Source: Paratractidigestivibacter sp963640745
GTDB lineage: Bacteria > Actinomycetota > Coriobacteriia > Coriobacteriales > Atopobiaceae
Assembly: GCA_963640745.1 (NCBI GenBank)
Contig: CAVIBB010000002.1
Coordinates: 1 to 64,000 of the forward strand
DNA length: 64,000 nt
Reading direction: 5' to 3'
Position 1 is the first letter of the stretch. Each line of letters begins with the position of its first letter. This document shows, piece after piece, positions 52,108-60,262 of this stretch. The notes beneath the pieces were generated by a model. It was given only the letters and a program-made list of their open reading frames with translations, was not told where the DNA came from and made no database searches. Position numbers and translations under genes: made by a program.

Positions 52108-52833
52108 TTATTCCGAGGCGACGGCCTTCAGGCCCTCGTGGTCGACCACGAGGATCCGCCCGCGCCCGGGGCGCTCGACCAGGCCGTCGCGGACGAACTG
52201 CGCGATGTTGCGGCTCACGGTCTCGGGTCGCAGGCCAACCGAGGCGGCGATGTCCTCGAGCTTGAGACGAATCTCCGGCCCGGCGCAGCGGCGATCGCGG
52301 ATAAGCAGGTACTCGGCAAGCCTCTGGCGCGGGTCGCGGATGGAGAGCATCATGATCCGCTCTTCCGCGTCGTCTAGCTCGGTCGTGACCATGCGGATGA
52401 GCCCGAGCGCCACGTCGGGGTGGTTGGCAAGAAGCTTCTCGAAGTCGGCTCGGTGGATGCGACAGAGCTTCACGCGCGTGAGGCACTCGACCGAGTAGCG
52501 GTAGATGTGGTCGGCAAGGAACATGCCGTGCCAGAGCGCCTGGCCGTCGTGCAGCACGTCGAGCACGTATTCCTCGCCGTCTGAGCTCGTGCGGAACGTC
52601 TTTATGCGGCCCGAGCGCACCACGATGATGGACTCGATCGAGTCGCCTTCGTGAACGATGATCGACCCGGCGTCGTGCGTCGAGTGGCGCGAGCAGGCAA
52701 GAAGCTCCCGCTTGGACTCGACGGGCAGGTCGGCAAAGAGGCGGATGTTGTCCATGCAGGAGCTGCCCGCGCGGCTGAACGCGCAATCGTGCCCCGCGCC
52801 CGCGCAAACCCGGTTCTCTTGACTCACGGCCAT
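52108..52833 (-). CDS. FNR-like oxygen-sensing Crp/Fnr regulator
   Basis: The 241-residue protein has a cysteine-rich N-terminus (Cys10, Cys17, Cys26), a cyclic-nucleotide-like barrel (IIVVRSGRIKTFRTSSDGEEYVLDVL) and an HTH with LEDIAASVGLRPETVSRNIAQF. ETVSR matches the TTGAT-recognising ETISR of E. coli FNR. The Cys spacing is looser than in E. coli FNR, so cluster binding is inferred. GAGAGGGG precedes ATG 52833. It is convergent with pflB, whose operon carries a TTGAT-N4-ATCAA site. Confidence 0.9.
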   Translation of the reverse strand: MAVSQENRVCAGAGHDCAFSRAGSSCMDNIRLFADLPVESKRELLACSRHSTHDAGSIIVHEGDSIESIIVVRSGRIKTFRTSSDGEEYVLDVLHDGQALWHGMFLADHIYRYSVECLTRVKLCRIHRADFEKLLANHPDVALGLIRMVTTELDDAEERIMMLSIRDPRQRLAEYLLIRDRRCAGPEIRLKLEDIAASVGLRPETVSRNIAQFVRDGLVERPGRGRILVVDHEGLKAVASE

Positions 52834-52944
52834 AGCTGCCCCTCTCTGCCGATAAATGCGCTCATTATCGCTGATGCGAACCAAAACCGCCGCCCACGAT
52901 TCGCGGACGGCGGTTAATCATTGCTTTAAGCGGCGAGCTCGGCC

Positions 52945-54075
52945 TTAGTGCTCCCAGGTGGTAAGAAGCGCGTCGAGCTGGGCCTCGATGGAGGCGCGGT
53001 CCATGTGGCGGCCGATGATGCAGAGCTTGGTCTCGCGGTCGCCGACCTCGGGATCCCAGGAATCGAGGATCTCGGGGTTCGCGGCGAGGATCTGCTGCTT
53101 CTCTTCCTCGGGCGCGGAGTGGACGAAGAGGCCGTTCTCGGAGAGGCGCATCTGGTGGCCGGCCTGCTCAAAGAGATAGCACATGTCGGTGTTCAGCGTG
53201 GTCCACAGCACGCCCTTGGCGCGCACGACCTCGTCGGGCCAGTTGTACTCGACGTACTTCTGGAACGCCTCGTGGTCGAAGGGCTGGCGGCGGTGGTAGA
53301 CGAAGGTCTGGATGTCGTACTCGAGGACCTCGGGGTCGTCGTGCTCCTCGGGGTGCTCCATGGCCTCGATCCAGGCGGCGGAGTTGTAGGCGCGCATGAA
53401 GTCGAAGCGGTCGGTGTCGAGAAGCTCCTTGAGGTCGACGTCGCCCTCGACGGCCTCGACGATCACGGCCTCCTTCTGCAGGCTGCGCACGATGGCCTTG
53501 AGCTCGGCGAGCTGCTCGGGCGTCACGGTGTCGGTCTTGTTGAGGATGAGCGTGGAGCAGAACTCGATCTGCTGGATAAGCAGGCTCTCGATGTCGTCCT
53601 CGTCGATGTCGTCGGCAAGAAGGTCGCGCCCGCCGTTGAACTCGTCGTACATGCGCGCGCAATCCACGACCGCGACGATGTTGTCGAGCGCGAGCTTGGG
53701 CTCGCCGCCGACCTTCTCCTGGTCGCAGAAGGCGCTGATGGTGTAGGCGATGGGCACGGGCTCGCAGATGCCGGAGGCCTCGATGATGATGTAGTCGAAG
53801 TCGCCGGAGTCCGCGATGGAGGAGAGCTGGTCGGCGAGGTCGTCGGCCAGGGTGCAGCAGATGCAGCCGTTGGTCAGGGGGATGATGTCCTCGGCCTCGG
53901 TGAAGCCGCCGTCCTTGATGAGGCTGGCGTCGACGTTGACCTCGCCGATGTCGTTGACGATGACGGCCGCGCGGATGCCGCCGTCGTTGGAGAGGATGTG
54001 GTTGAGCAGCGTGGTCTTGCCGGCACCGAGGTATCCGGTGAGCATGACGATCTTTACGGGTTTGTTCGCGGGCAT
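52945..54075 (-). CDS. CobW/COG0523-family GTP-binding metallochaperone
   Basis: The 376-residue GTPase has Walker A in MLTGYLGAGKTTLLNHIL, the metal site GCICCTLADDL, and the base motif LNKTD. The CobW C-terminal domain contains FVYHRRQPFDHEAFQKYVE and KGVLWTTLNTDMCYLFEQAG. Family members deliver zinc (or cobalt) to target enzymes. GGAGGG lies before the ATG at 54075. The metal and client are not evident here. Confidence 0.93.
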   Translation of the reverse strand: MPANKPVKIVMLTGYLGAGKTTLLNHILSNDGGIRAAVIVNDIGEVNVDASLIKDGGFTEAEDIIPLTNGCICCTLADDLADQLSSIADSGDFDYIIIEASGICEPVPIAYTISAFCDQEKVGGEPKLALDNIVAVVDCARMYDEFNGGRDLLADDIDEDDIESLLIQQIEFCSTLILNKTDTVTPEQLAELKAIVRSLQKEAVIVEAVEGDVDLKELLDTDRFDFMRAYNSAAWIEAMEHPEEHDDPEVLEYDIQTFVYHRRQPFDHEAFQKYVEYNWPDEVVRAKGVLWTTLNTDMCYLFEQAGHQMRLSENGLFVHSAPEEEKQQILAANPEILDSWDPEVGDRETKLCIIGRHMDRASIEAQLDALLTTWEH

Positions 54076-54272
54076 GAGCCCTCCTTCGTGTTCGCAGTCA
54101 CAACTCCTTAAGAATACCCGTTTGGCCCGCGTGCACACAGGTTTTTGACGGCGTGCCATCCATTTAGACGTATCCTCTGGTACATGCCCCGAAACGCGCC
54201 TTGCCGCGTGAGAGCGGCGGCCGTGTTGGCCGTCCCCGCGCCGCGGGCCGCGCCGCACAGAAAGGACCGCCC

Positions 54273-54575
54273 ATGCCCCTCTCCATCAAGAAGACCATCG
54301 ACGGCGGAAACGTCGAGCTCGCATTGTCCGGCCGCCTGGACACCGTGACCTCGACCGAGTTCGAGGCCGCCCTGGACGAGGCTCTTCCCGGCGCCACCGA
54401 CCTCGTCCTCGATCTTGATGGCCTGGAGTTCATCTCCTCGGCGGGCCTGCGCCTCGTGCTGCGCGCGCAGAAGGCCATGAACGCGCAGGGCGCCATGCGC
54501 CTCACCCACGTGGGCGACTCCGTGATGGAGATCTTCGACATAACCGGCTTCATGGACTTCCTCGTCATTGAGTAG
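54273..54575 (+). CDS. STAS-domain anti-sigma-factor antagonist
   Basis: The 100-residue protein has the STAS motif LVLDLDGLEFISSAGLRLVLRAQKAM, with a Ser-Ser pair where SpoIIAA/RsbV proteins are phosphorylated. AAAGGA precedes the ATG at 54273. It lies 9 bases before a SpoIIE-type phosphatase, its probable dephosphorylating partner. Confidence 0.92.
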   Translation: MPLSIKKTIDGGNVELALSGRLDTVTSTEFEAALDEALPGATDLVLDLDGLEFISSAGLRLVLRAQKAMNAQGAMRLTHVGDSVMEIFDITGFMDFLVIE

Positions 54576-54584
54576 GGCGGGTCG

Positions 54585-57065
54585 GTGAGCTCACCCATGG
54601 AACTGACCTTCCCCCTTATCGTTCAGACCCTGCTTCCCGCGTTCCTGACCGGCCTCTTCGTCGTCGCCGAGAAAAGATCGACGCGGTGGGGGAGGCTTCC
54701 TCATTGGGCGCGCCAGCTCGTCATCGGCGTCGCGTTCGGCGCGGCGGCGGTCTTTGCCACCGAGACGGGCACGCCGGTCGTCGACGGCGACGCGGTCGCC
54801 AACGTGCGCGATGCCGCCCCGGTCGTCGCGGGCCTTGCCTTCGGCTGCCCCGCGGGCCTTATCGCCGGCGCCATCGGCGCGGCCGAGCGCTGGCTCTGCG
54901 TGCTGTGGGGAGGCGGCGAGACCACGCGCTTTGCCTGCTCGGTAGCCACGTTCGCCGCGGGCATCGTTGCCGGCCTCATGCGCAAGCTCGTCTTCGAGGA
55001 CAAGCGTCCCGTCCTCGGCTACGCGATAGGCGTCGGCGTGAGCGTCGAGACTTTCCATATGCTGCTCATCCTCATGACCGGCCTCGACTCGACGCTGTCC
55101 GCCTTCAAGTATGTTCAGGCGTGCTCGTTCACAATGATCGTTCTGAACGCGATTGCCTGCGGTCTCGCCTTTGTGGGCCAGAGCTTCATCGACCGGGCGT
55201 CCCTCTTTGCCCGGCCGCCGTACCTCATCAACGACCTGGCGGCGCGGCTCTTCGGCATCCTGGTCCTGGCTCTCGTCACCATCCTCATATTTACCTTGGC
55301 CATCACGGACAGCCTTTCTTACCAGCAGGTCAATAGCCTGCTCATAGGCGATGCGGAGGACATTGCCGAGATCGCCGAGCGCGTCGGCTGGGACGAGATG
55401 CTCAATTCGGACTACGCCTGGCGCGTCCAGACCAGCGGCTATGCCATCGTCTACGACAAAGACACGCACGAGATCTTGACCCCCGTCTTCCGAGGCAGGT
55501 ATATCGAGGACGTCATCCACACCTTGCCGAGCGAGTTTGACTACGACGTGTGCGACTACATCGAAGTCGACGGCGCCTCCAGCTATGCGGTCCGCCATTA
55601 CTTTGCCGAGGGCGGCTACGAGGCGCTGCTGTACCTGCCCGAGGAGGAGGCAGACGCCGTCCCGGCGCTTATGGTCTATCTGATCATCGACATGGACATC
55701 CTTGTCCTGGCCGTGCTCTTCATCGTGCTCTTCCAGCTGCTGCGCCGCCGCGTGGTCAACAATCTCCAGCTCGTCGAGGGAAGCCTCGACAACGTCGCGC
55801 ACGGCAACCTGGACACCAGCATCGACGTGCGCACCCATCAGGAGTTCGAGCATCTCTCGGGCAACATCAACACGACGATAGCGGCCCTCAAGGGCTACAT
55901 CGAGGAGGCCGAGCATCGCCATGACGCGGAGCTTGCCCTCGCGCGCCAGATCCAGCACTCGGCGCTGCCTTCGGTCTTCCCGCCGTACCCCGATCGTGTT
56001 GATTTCGACCTTTATGCGTCTATGCGTGCGGCTCGCGAGGTCGGCGGCGACTTCTACGACTTCTTTATGCTGAACAACCACACGCTCGTCTTCCTCGTCG
56101 CCGATGTGTCGGGTAAGGGTGTGCCGGCGGCGCTCTTTATGATGAAGGCCAAGACCGAGATCCACTCGCTCATGGTGTCAAAGATGGAGGTTGACGAGGC
56201 GTTTACCGAGGCCAACCGGGTCCTGTGCGAGGCCAACGAGTCCGGGATGTTCGTCACGGCGTGGCTGGGCAAGCTCGACCTCTCTACCGGCGAGCTCGCC
56301 TTTGCGAACGCCGGCCACAACCCGCCGCTGCTCAGGCGCGCGAACGGCGAGTACGAGTACCTGCGCGTGGAGCGCCCGAACTTCTTCCTCGCGGGCATGG
56401 AGGGCATTCGTTACCGCCGCAACCTCGTCGCGCTCGGGCCGGGAGACAGGCTCTTCCTGTATACCGACGGCGTGACCGAGGCCTGCGACAAGGACGAGGC
56501 GATGTTCGGCGAGAAACGCCTGCTGGACACCTTGAACGGACTTGGCGAGAAGGAAACGCCTAAGGAGACCTGCGACGCCGTGATCTCCGCCGTCTCCGCC
56601 TTTGCCGACGGGGCCGAGCAGTCCGACGACATCACCATGCTCAGCGTTTCGCTCATGGCGCTGCGCGGGCGCGACCGCGTCATCACCGATGCCCAGCTCG
56701 ATTCCGTCGAGATTGTCGGCAAGTTCTTTGACGAGCGCCTTCCGAGGCTCGGCGCGGGCGCGCGCTCCGCGTCGCGCGTCCGGGTTGTGGCGGACGAGGC
56801 GTATTCGAACATCTGCCGGTACGGCAAGGCGTCGCGCGCCGTCGTGTCCATAATCCGAAAGGGCGCCGACCTGCTCGTCGAGTTCGTGGACGACGGCGTC
56901 GAGTTCGACCCGACGGCCGCGCCCGACGCCGACACGACCCTCCCTGCCGCCGAGCGAGAGATCGGCGGGCTCGGTATCCACATGATGCGGCGGATGTCGC
57001 GGAGCATGGAGTACCGACGCGTCGACGGGCTTAATATCCTTACGATCGTGTTCGCGGTCGAGTAG
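54585..57065 (+). CDS. Membrane SpoIIE/RsbU-type phosphatase with C-terminal RsbW-like kinase domain
   Basis: The 826-residue protein has an N-terminal LytS-type 5-6 helix membrane module (residues ~1-235), an extracellular loop of ~120 residues, one more helix, a HAMP-like segment, a PP2C/SpoIIE phosphatase (REVGGDFYDFFMLNNHTLVFLVADVSGKGVPAALFM, then FANAGHNPPLL, LYTDGVTEACD, DDITMLSV) and a GHKL histidine-kinase-like ATPase (VVADEAYSNICRYGKAS, EFVDDGVEFDPTAAP, GLGIHMMRRMS). It could both phosphorylate and dephosphorylate STAS proteins. Start is GTG 54585 or ATG 54597. Confidence 0.92.
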   Translation: MSSPMELTFPLIVQTLLPAFLTGLFVVAEKRSTRWGRLPHWARQLVIGVAFGAAAVFATETGTPVVDGDAVANVRDAAPVVAGLAFGCPAGLIAGAIGAAERWLCVLWGGGETTRFACSVATFAAGIVAGLMRKLVFEDKRPVLGYAIGVGVSVETFHMLLILMTGLDSTLSAFKYVQACSFTMIVLNAIACGLAFVGQSFIDRASLFARPPYLINDLAARLFGILVLALVTILIFTLAITDSLSYQQVNSLLIGDAEDIAEIAERVGWDEMLNSDYAWRVQTSGYAIVYDKDTHEILTPVFRGRYIEDVIHTLPSEFDYDVCDYIEVDGASSYAVRHYFAEGGYEALLYLPEEEADAVPALMVYLIIDMDILVLAVLFIVLFQLLRRRVVNNLQLVEGSLDNVAHGNLDTSIDVRTHQEFEHLSGNINTTIAALKGYIEEAEHRHDAELALARQIQHSALPSVFPPYPDRVDFDLYASMRAAREVGGDFYDFFMLNNHTLVFLVADVSGKGVPAALFMMKAKTEIHSLMVSKMEVDEAFTEANRVLCEANESGMFVTAWLGKLDLSTGELAFANAGHNPPLLRRANGEYEYLRVERPNFFLAGMEGIRYRRNLVALGPGDRLFLYTDGVTEACDKDEAMFGEKRLLDTLNGLGEKETPKETCDAVISAVSAFADGAEQSDDITMLSVSLMALRGRDRVITDAQLDSVEIVGKFFDERLPRLGAGARSASRVRVVADEAYSNICRYGKASRAVVSIIRKGADLLVEFVDDGVEFDPTAAPDADTTLPAAEREIGGLGIHMMRRMSRSMEYRRVDGLNILTIVFAVE

Positions 57066-57105
57066 GCGCCTACCTGCGCTTCGTTTCTCTTTCGAAAGGA
57101 TGTCG

Positions 57106-58170
57106 ATGGACCTCAGGGAACGCCTCATCGTCGAGGAGTACCGCAAAAACGAGAGCACCTTCCAGGAGATGGGCGACATCGTCCATGCCCGGCTCCGCGC
57201 GGTCATCCGCGCTTCCGGCCGCCGTGCCTTCGCGGTCCAGCACCGTGTAAAGTCCGAGGAATCGCTCGTGGGTAAGCTGGCCCGCCATCCCGGCGCTTAT
57301 TCCCAGCTCTACGACCTGAAGGACATCCTCGGCGCGCGCGTGGTCTGCTACTTCAACGACGATGTCGACTACCTGGGAAAGCTCATTGAGCAGCAGTTCG
57401 ACATTGATTGGGCCGAGTCCGACGACAAGCGCAAGGACATCGGCGAGGACGCTTTCGGCTACCTGAGTCTTCACTACGTCTGCACCCTCCCCAAGGGCGG
57501 CGAGTACGACGACGAGTGCTGCCGGTGGCCCTTCGAGATACAGGTCCGTACCTGCCTGCAGCATGTGTGGAGCGATATCGAGCACGACCTCGGCTACAAG
57601 AGCGAGTTCGGCGTGCCGCGCTCGGTGTCTCGCGGCTTCGCGCGCATCAGCGCCCTGCTTGAGCTCGCCGACGACGAGTTCATGCGCGTGCGCGACATCA
57701 TGGTCGACTACACGGAGGGCGTGCGCCAGAGCATCATCGACGGCACCGCCGACGACGTGGCCATCGACCTGGTCTCTCTTACAGAGTACGTGCGGCACAG
57801 CAAGGCCATGCGCGCGATGCTCGAGGAGATGGCGGACTGCTGTTCCGGCCAGGTGGAGGAGTGCGATCCGTCCGCCTACGTTGAGCAGCTCGCGTGGCTC
57901 GGCGTTACCACGATGGGCGAGCTCTCCCAGCTGCTCGACAACAACAAACAGATGGCGATGCGCATGTTCGAGCGCTCGCTCGAGGCGACCGACATCGATA
58001 TCATCTCTTCCTCGACGGGGCTGCGCTACCTGTGCCATGCCGAGCTTTGCCGGCGGGGGCTCTCGCCCGAGGCTGTCGCCGATTTCCTCGCCCTCTCGCT
58101 GAAGAACCGGGGTCGTGCCATGACCCGCGCAAAGTACCTGATAAAAACCTATGGGAAGCTGGTGGATTAA
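57106..58170 (+). CDS. RelA/SpoT synthetase-domain protein (ppGpp synthetase, no hydrolase domain)
   Basis: The 354-residue protein has a RelA/SpoT synthetase domain: HRVKSEESLVGKL, YDLKDILGARVVCYFNDDVDYL, YLSLHYVCTL, FEIQVRTCLQHVWSDIEHDLGYKS. It lacks an N-terminal HD domain and TGS/ACT domains. A C-terminal ~130-residue part is unassigned. AAAGG lies 6 bases before ATG 57106. Its stop overlaps the next start (TAATG), coupling it to an HD hydrolase. Confidence 0.9.
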   Translation: MDLRERLIVEEYRKNESTFQEMGDIVHARLRAVIRASGRRAFAVQHRVKSEESLVGKLARHPGAYSQLYDLKDILGARVVCYFNDDVDYLGKLIEQQFDIDWAESDDKRKDIGEDAFGYLSLHYVCTLPKGGEYDDECCRWPFEIQVRTCLQHVWSDIEHDLGYKSEFGVPRSVSRGFARISALLELADDEFMRVRDIMVDYTEGVRQSIIDGTADDVAIDLVSLTEYVRHSKAMRAMLEEMADCCSGQVEECDPSAYVEQLAWLGVTTMGELSQLLDNNKQMAMRMFERSLEATDIDIISSSTGLRYLCHAELCRRGLSPEAVADFLALSLKNRGRAMTRAKYLIKTYGKLVD

Positions 58171-58718
58171 TGGGAGCCAAGCCGACGCCCGATAGCCCTC
58201 GCTATGTGGCAGCCCTCGAGTTCGCTGCAAAGAAGCACGCGGGACAGGTCCGCATGGGCGGCATGCCCTATATCGTGCATCCGGTCGCTGTGGCGGATAT
58301 CGTTAACCGCTGGGGTTACGGGGCCGATTACGCCATCGCGGCGTTTTTCCACGACCTGCTTGAGGACACCGACGCCACCGAAGAGGAGATTCTCAAGCTC
58401 GGAGGCCCTACGGTTCTCGAGGCGGTGCGGGCGCTCAGCAAGAGCGAGGGCTATGTGATGGCGGAGTATGTGGAGCAGATCCGCGCGAACGACATCGCGC
58501 GCGTGGTGAAGGCGGCGGACCGCCTGCACAACCTGCGGTGCGCCGTGTTGGCTCCGGAGGACTTCAAGCGGCGCTACGTGCTCGAGACCATCGACTGGTA
58601 CCTGGATCTCTCCCCGGAGATCGCGCCGGCGGTCAAGGACCTTGCCGCCACTATGGAGCACAAGATCTTTGAGCATGGCCTTGATTACCAGCTCGTTGAG
58701 GACTGGGGCGCGGTGTAG
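58170..58718 (+). CDS. HD-domain ppGpp hydrolase-like protein
   Basis: The 182-residue protein is a stand-alone RelA/SpoT-type HD domain: HAGQVRMGGMPYIVHPVAVADI, AAFFHDLLEDTDATEEE, and VKAADRLHNLRC. These are the metal-binding and substrate residues of the ppGpp hydrolase (MESH1-like). It starts within the stop of the synthetase gene. It is likely to remove the alarmone made by its neighbour. Confidence 0.9.
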   Translation: MGAKPTPDSPRYVAALEFAAKKHAGQVRMGGMPYIVHPVAVADIVNRWGYGADYAIAAFFHDLLEDTDATEEEILKLGGPTVLEAVRALSKSEGYVMAEYVEQIRANDIARVVKAADRLHNLRCAVLAPEDFKRRYVLETIDWYLDLSPEIAPAVKDLAATMEHKIFEHGLDYQLVEDWGAV

Positions 58719-58746
58719 GTCGGGTCGCGGCGGGGTGGCTTTCGGG

Positions 58747-58784
58747 CGGCCGTGCGGGAAGCGCTTCTCGTACGGCCGTTTTTT
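58747..58784 (+). terminator. Terminator of the stress-signalling run
   Basis: The stem CGGCCGTGCG ... CGTACGGCCG is followed by six Ts, 29 bases after the hydrolase stop. Confidence 0.85.
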
Positions 58785-58876
58785 CTAATTCGGCTCGTGG
58801 GCGCGTGATGCGCTACTGATGCGGCGCCAGGCGCATAGTGCAATCACGGTAAACGAAACAAAGAAAGGAACCGACC

Positions 58877-59455
58877 ATGTACGATGAGATCAACAACGCC
58901 AACGACCTGATGAACCTCGTTAAGAGCAACCAACCGGACTTCCTTAACGGCATCGCCGGCGCCCCCACGGCGAACTCGGCCATCACCTTCGCGGTCGTCT
59001 GCGCCCTCGGACTCTTGGCCCTCGTCGTGGTCGCGCTGGTCGCGCTGACCATCATCGGTCAATGGAAGACAGCAAAGAAGCTCGGTGGGAAGGGGTGGTC
59101 GCAGGTCGTTCCGGTCTATCGGGATTACGAGATGGCGCGAGTTGCCGGATGCGCCGTCGAGATGACCGTCGCCTACACCGCGCTCGGCGGCATCTGCCTT
59201 CTCGGCGAGGTCTTCAGCGGCAATGAGGCCATGGGCATGCTCGCCGGCTTCGCCTTCCTGCCGACGGTCGTGCTGAGCATCCTCGTCGCCCGCCAGGTTG
59301 CCCGCCGCTTCGGTAAGGGCGCGGGCTTCACCGCCGGCCTTGTCCTGGTGCCCTACGTCTTCTATATGATTCTCGGTTGCGGCAAGGCTGAGCCGACCGA
59401 CGACGTCGAGACCCCTGAGGTCCCCGTTGCCCCGGTTGCGCCCGTCGCCGCCTAG
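58877..59455 (+). CDS. DUF5684-like membrane protein
   Basis: The 192-residue protein has about four hydrophobic helices with TAKKLGGKGWSQVVPVYRDYEMARVAGCAVE, typical of DUF5684, and a Pro/Val-rich tail (VPVAPVAPVAA). Function is unknown. AAAGGAA precedes the ATG. Confidence 0.85.
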   Translation: MYDEINNANDLMNLVKSNQPDFLNGIAGAPTANSAITFAVVCALGLLALVVVALVALTIIGQWKTAKKLGGKGWSQVVPVYRDYEMARVAGCAVEMTVAYTALGGICLLGEVFSGNEAMGMLAGFAFLPTVVLSILVARQVARRFGKGAGFTAGLVLVPYVFYMILGCGKAEPTDDVETPEVPVAPVAPVAA

Positions 59456-59480
59456 AAAAGACCACAAAACCAGTCCGTCA

Positions 59481-59512
59481 AGGGCGGGGGAGCGCATCCC
59501 CCGCCCTTTTTC
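59481..59512 (+). terminator. Terminator of the DUF5684 gene
   Basis: AGGGCGGGGG / CCCCCGCCCT is followed by five Ts, 26 bases after the stop codon. Confidence 0.85.
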
Positions 59513-59602
59513 TTGCGCCGAGACGGCCTCTTGGCCGCGGAGAGCCCTTGGACGGGGACGGTTATCGGCCGATGGAACGGCTGCTTTGGCGCATGGTCGA
59601 GA

Positions 59603-59720
59603 TATCCCACTTTAAAATTGAGTTGAGCGAGTAGCCACGCGACTGATGGTGACGTTTGCCCAGTTGAGCGAGGGTTCTCAATTGCTCGCTACTCGGCAAA
59701 CTCAATTTTAAAGTGGGATA
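59603..59720. repeat. 118-bp inverted-repeat element, copy A3
   Basis: Perfect 22-bp arms start TATCCCACTTTAAAATTGAG and are shared with A1 apart from the innermost bases. The inner pair is GCGAGTAGC / GCTACTCG, the core GACGTTTGCCCAGTTGAGC. It lies between convergent genes. Confidence 0.85.
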
Positions 59721-59782
59721 AGTCGGCCTTGCGATCTTTCGGGGGCGCCGTCGGGCGCTGAACGGGTCGCGACGTGCGCAAA

Positions 59783-59818
59783 AGCCCGGGGGCCTCCTGG
59801 ATTGGAGGCCCCCGGGCT
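59783..59818 (-). terminator. Terminator of the precursor-peptide gene
   Basis: A perfect 15-bp stem AGCCCGGGGGCCTCC / GGAGGCCCCCGGGCT is followed on the minus strand by TTTTGCG, 53 bases after the precursor stop. Confidence 0.85.
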
Positions 59819-59870
59819 CGAAGGGAAGGGCTGAAATCTGTTTGCTCCGACATGGCGCCGGGCGGCTGCT

Positions 59871-60137
59871 TTACGGCAGCTTGAAGAGGTCGTAGTTGAA
59901 GCCAACGTCGGGCCGTCCGGCGGCAATGACGGCGAGCTCCTCCTCGGCGAGCTCCTCCTCGTCGACGTCGGACATGAGCCCGGCGAGAAACGAGATGGCC
60001 TCATCGGCGTTCGCGTTGCAGTCGTGGGCGCGCAGGAAGCTGACGAGCTGCTCGTCGGTCAGGTCGCCCGCCGTCATCATCCAACGGAAGCCTGGGTTGT
60101 CTTTGTACTGGTCAAACACCTCATTTAGGGTTTTCAT
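59871..60137 (-). CDS. Nif11-like precursor peptide of an NHLM-type export system
   Basis: The 88-residue protein starts MKTLNEVFDQYKDNPGFRWM. Residues ~1-73 resemble a Nif11-type leader: a helical part with TDEQLVSFLRAHDCNANADEAISFL and an acidic end ELAEEELAVIAAG. Cleavage after AAG would release the short tail RPDVGFNYDLFKLP (14 residues), without Cys, Ser or Thr. AAAGG lies ~10 bases before the ATG. It is the last gene after two exporters, separated by 125 bases. No modifying enzyme is in view. Small bacteriocin or signal-peptide roles are both possible. Confidence 0.75.
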   Translation of the reverse strand: MKTLNEVFDQYKDNPGFRWMMTAGDLTDEQLVSFLRAHDCNANADEAISFLAGLMSDVDEEELAEEELAVIAAGRPDVGFNYDLFKLP

Positions 60138-60262
60138 GGCTATCTGCCTTTCCGCGCGTGCGCGACGTAAGTTTGCTTGAGGTCACAATACCGACCCAAG
60201 CGCATCAAAAGCGCACCACGGACGCACACAATGGCAAACAGGAGGATCGCTCCATCGACCCG

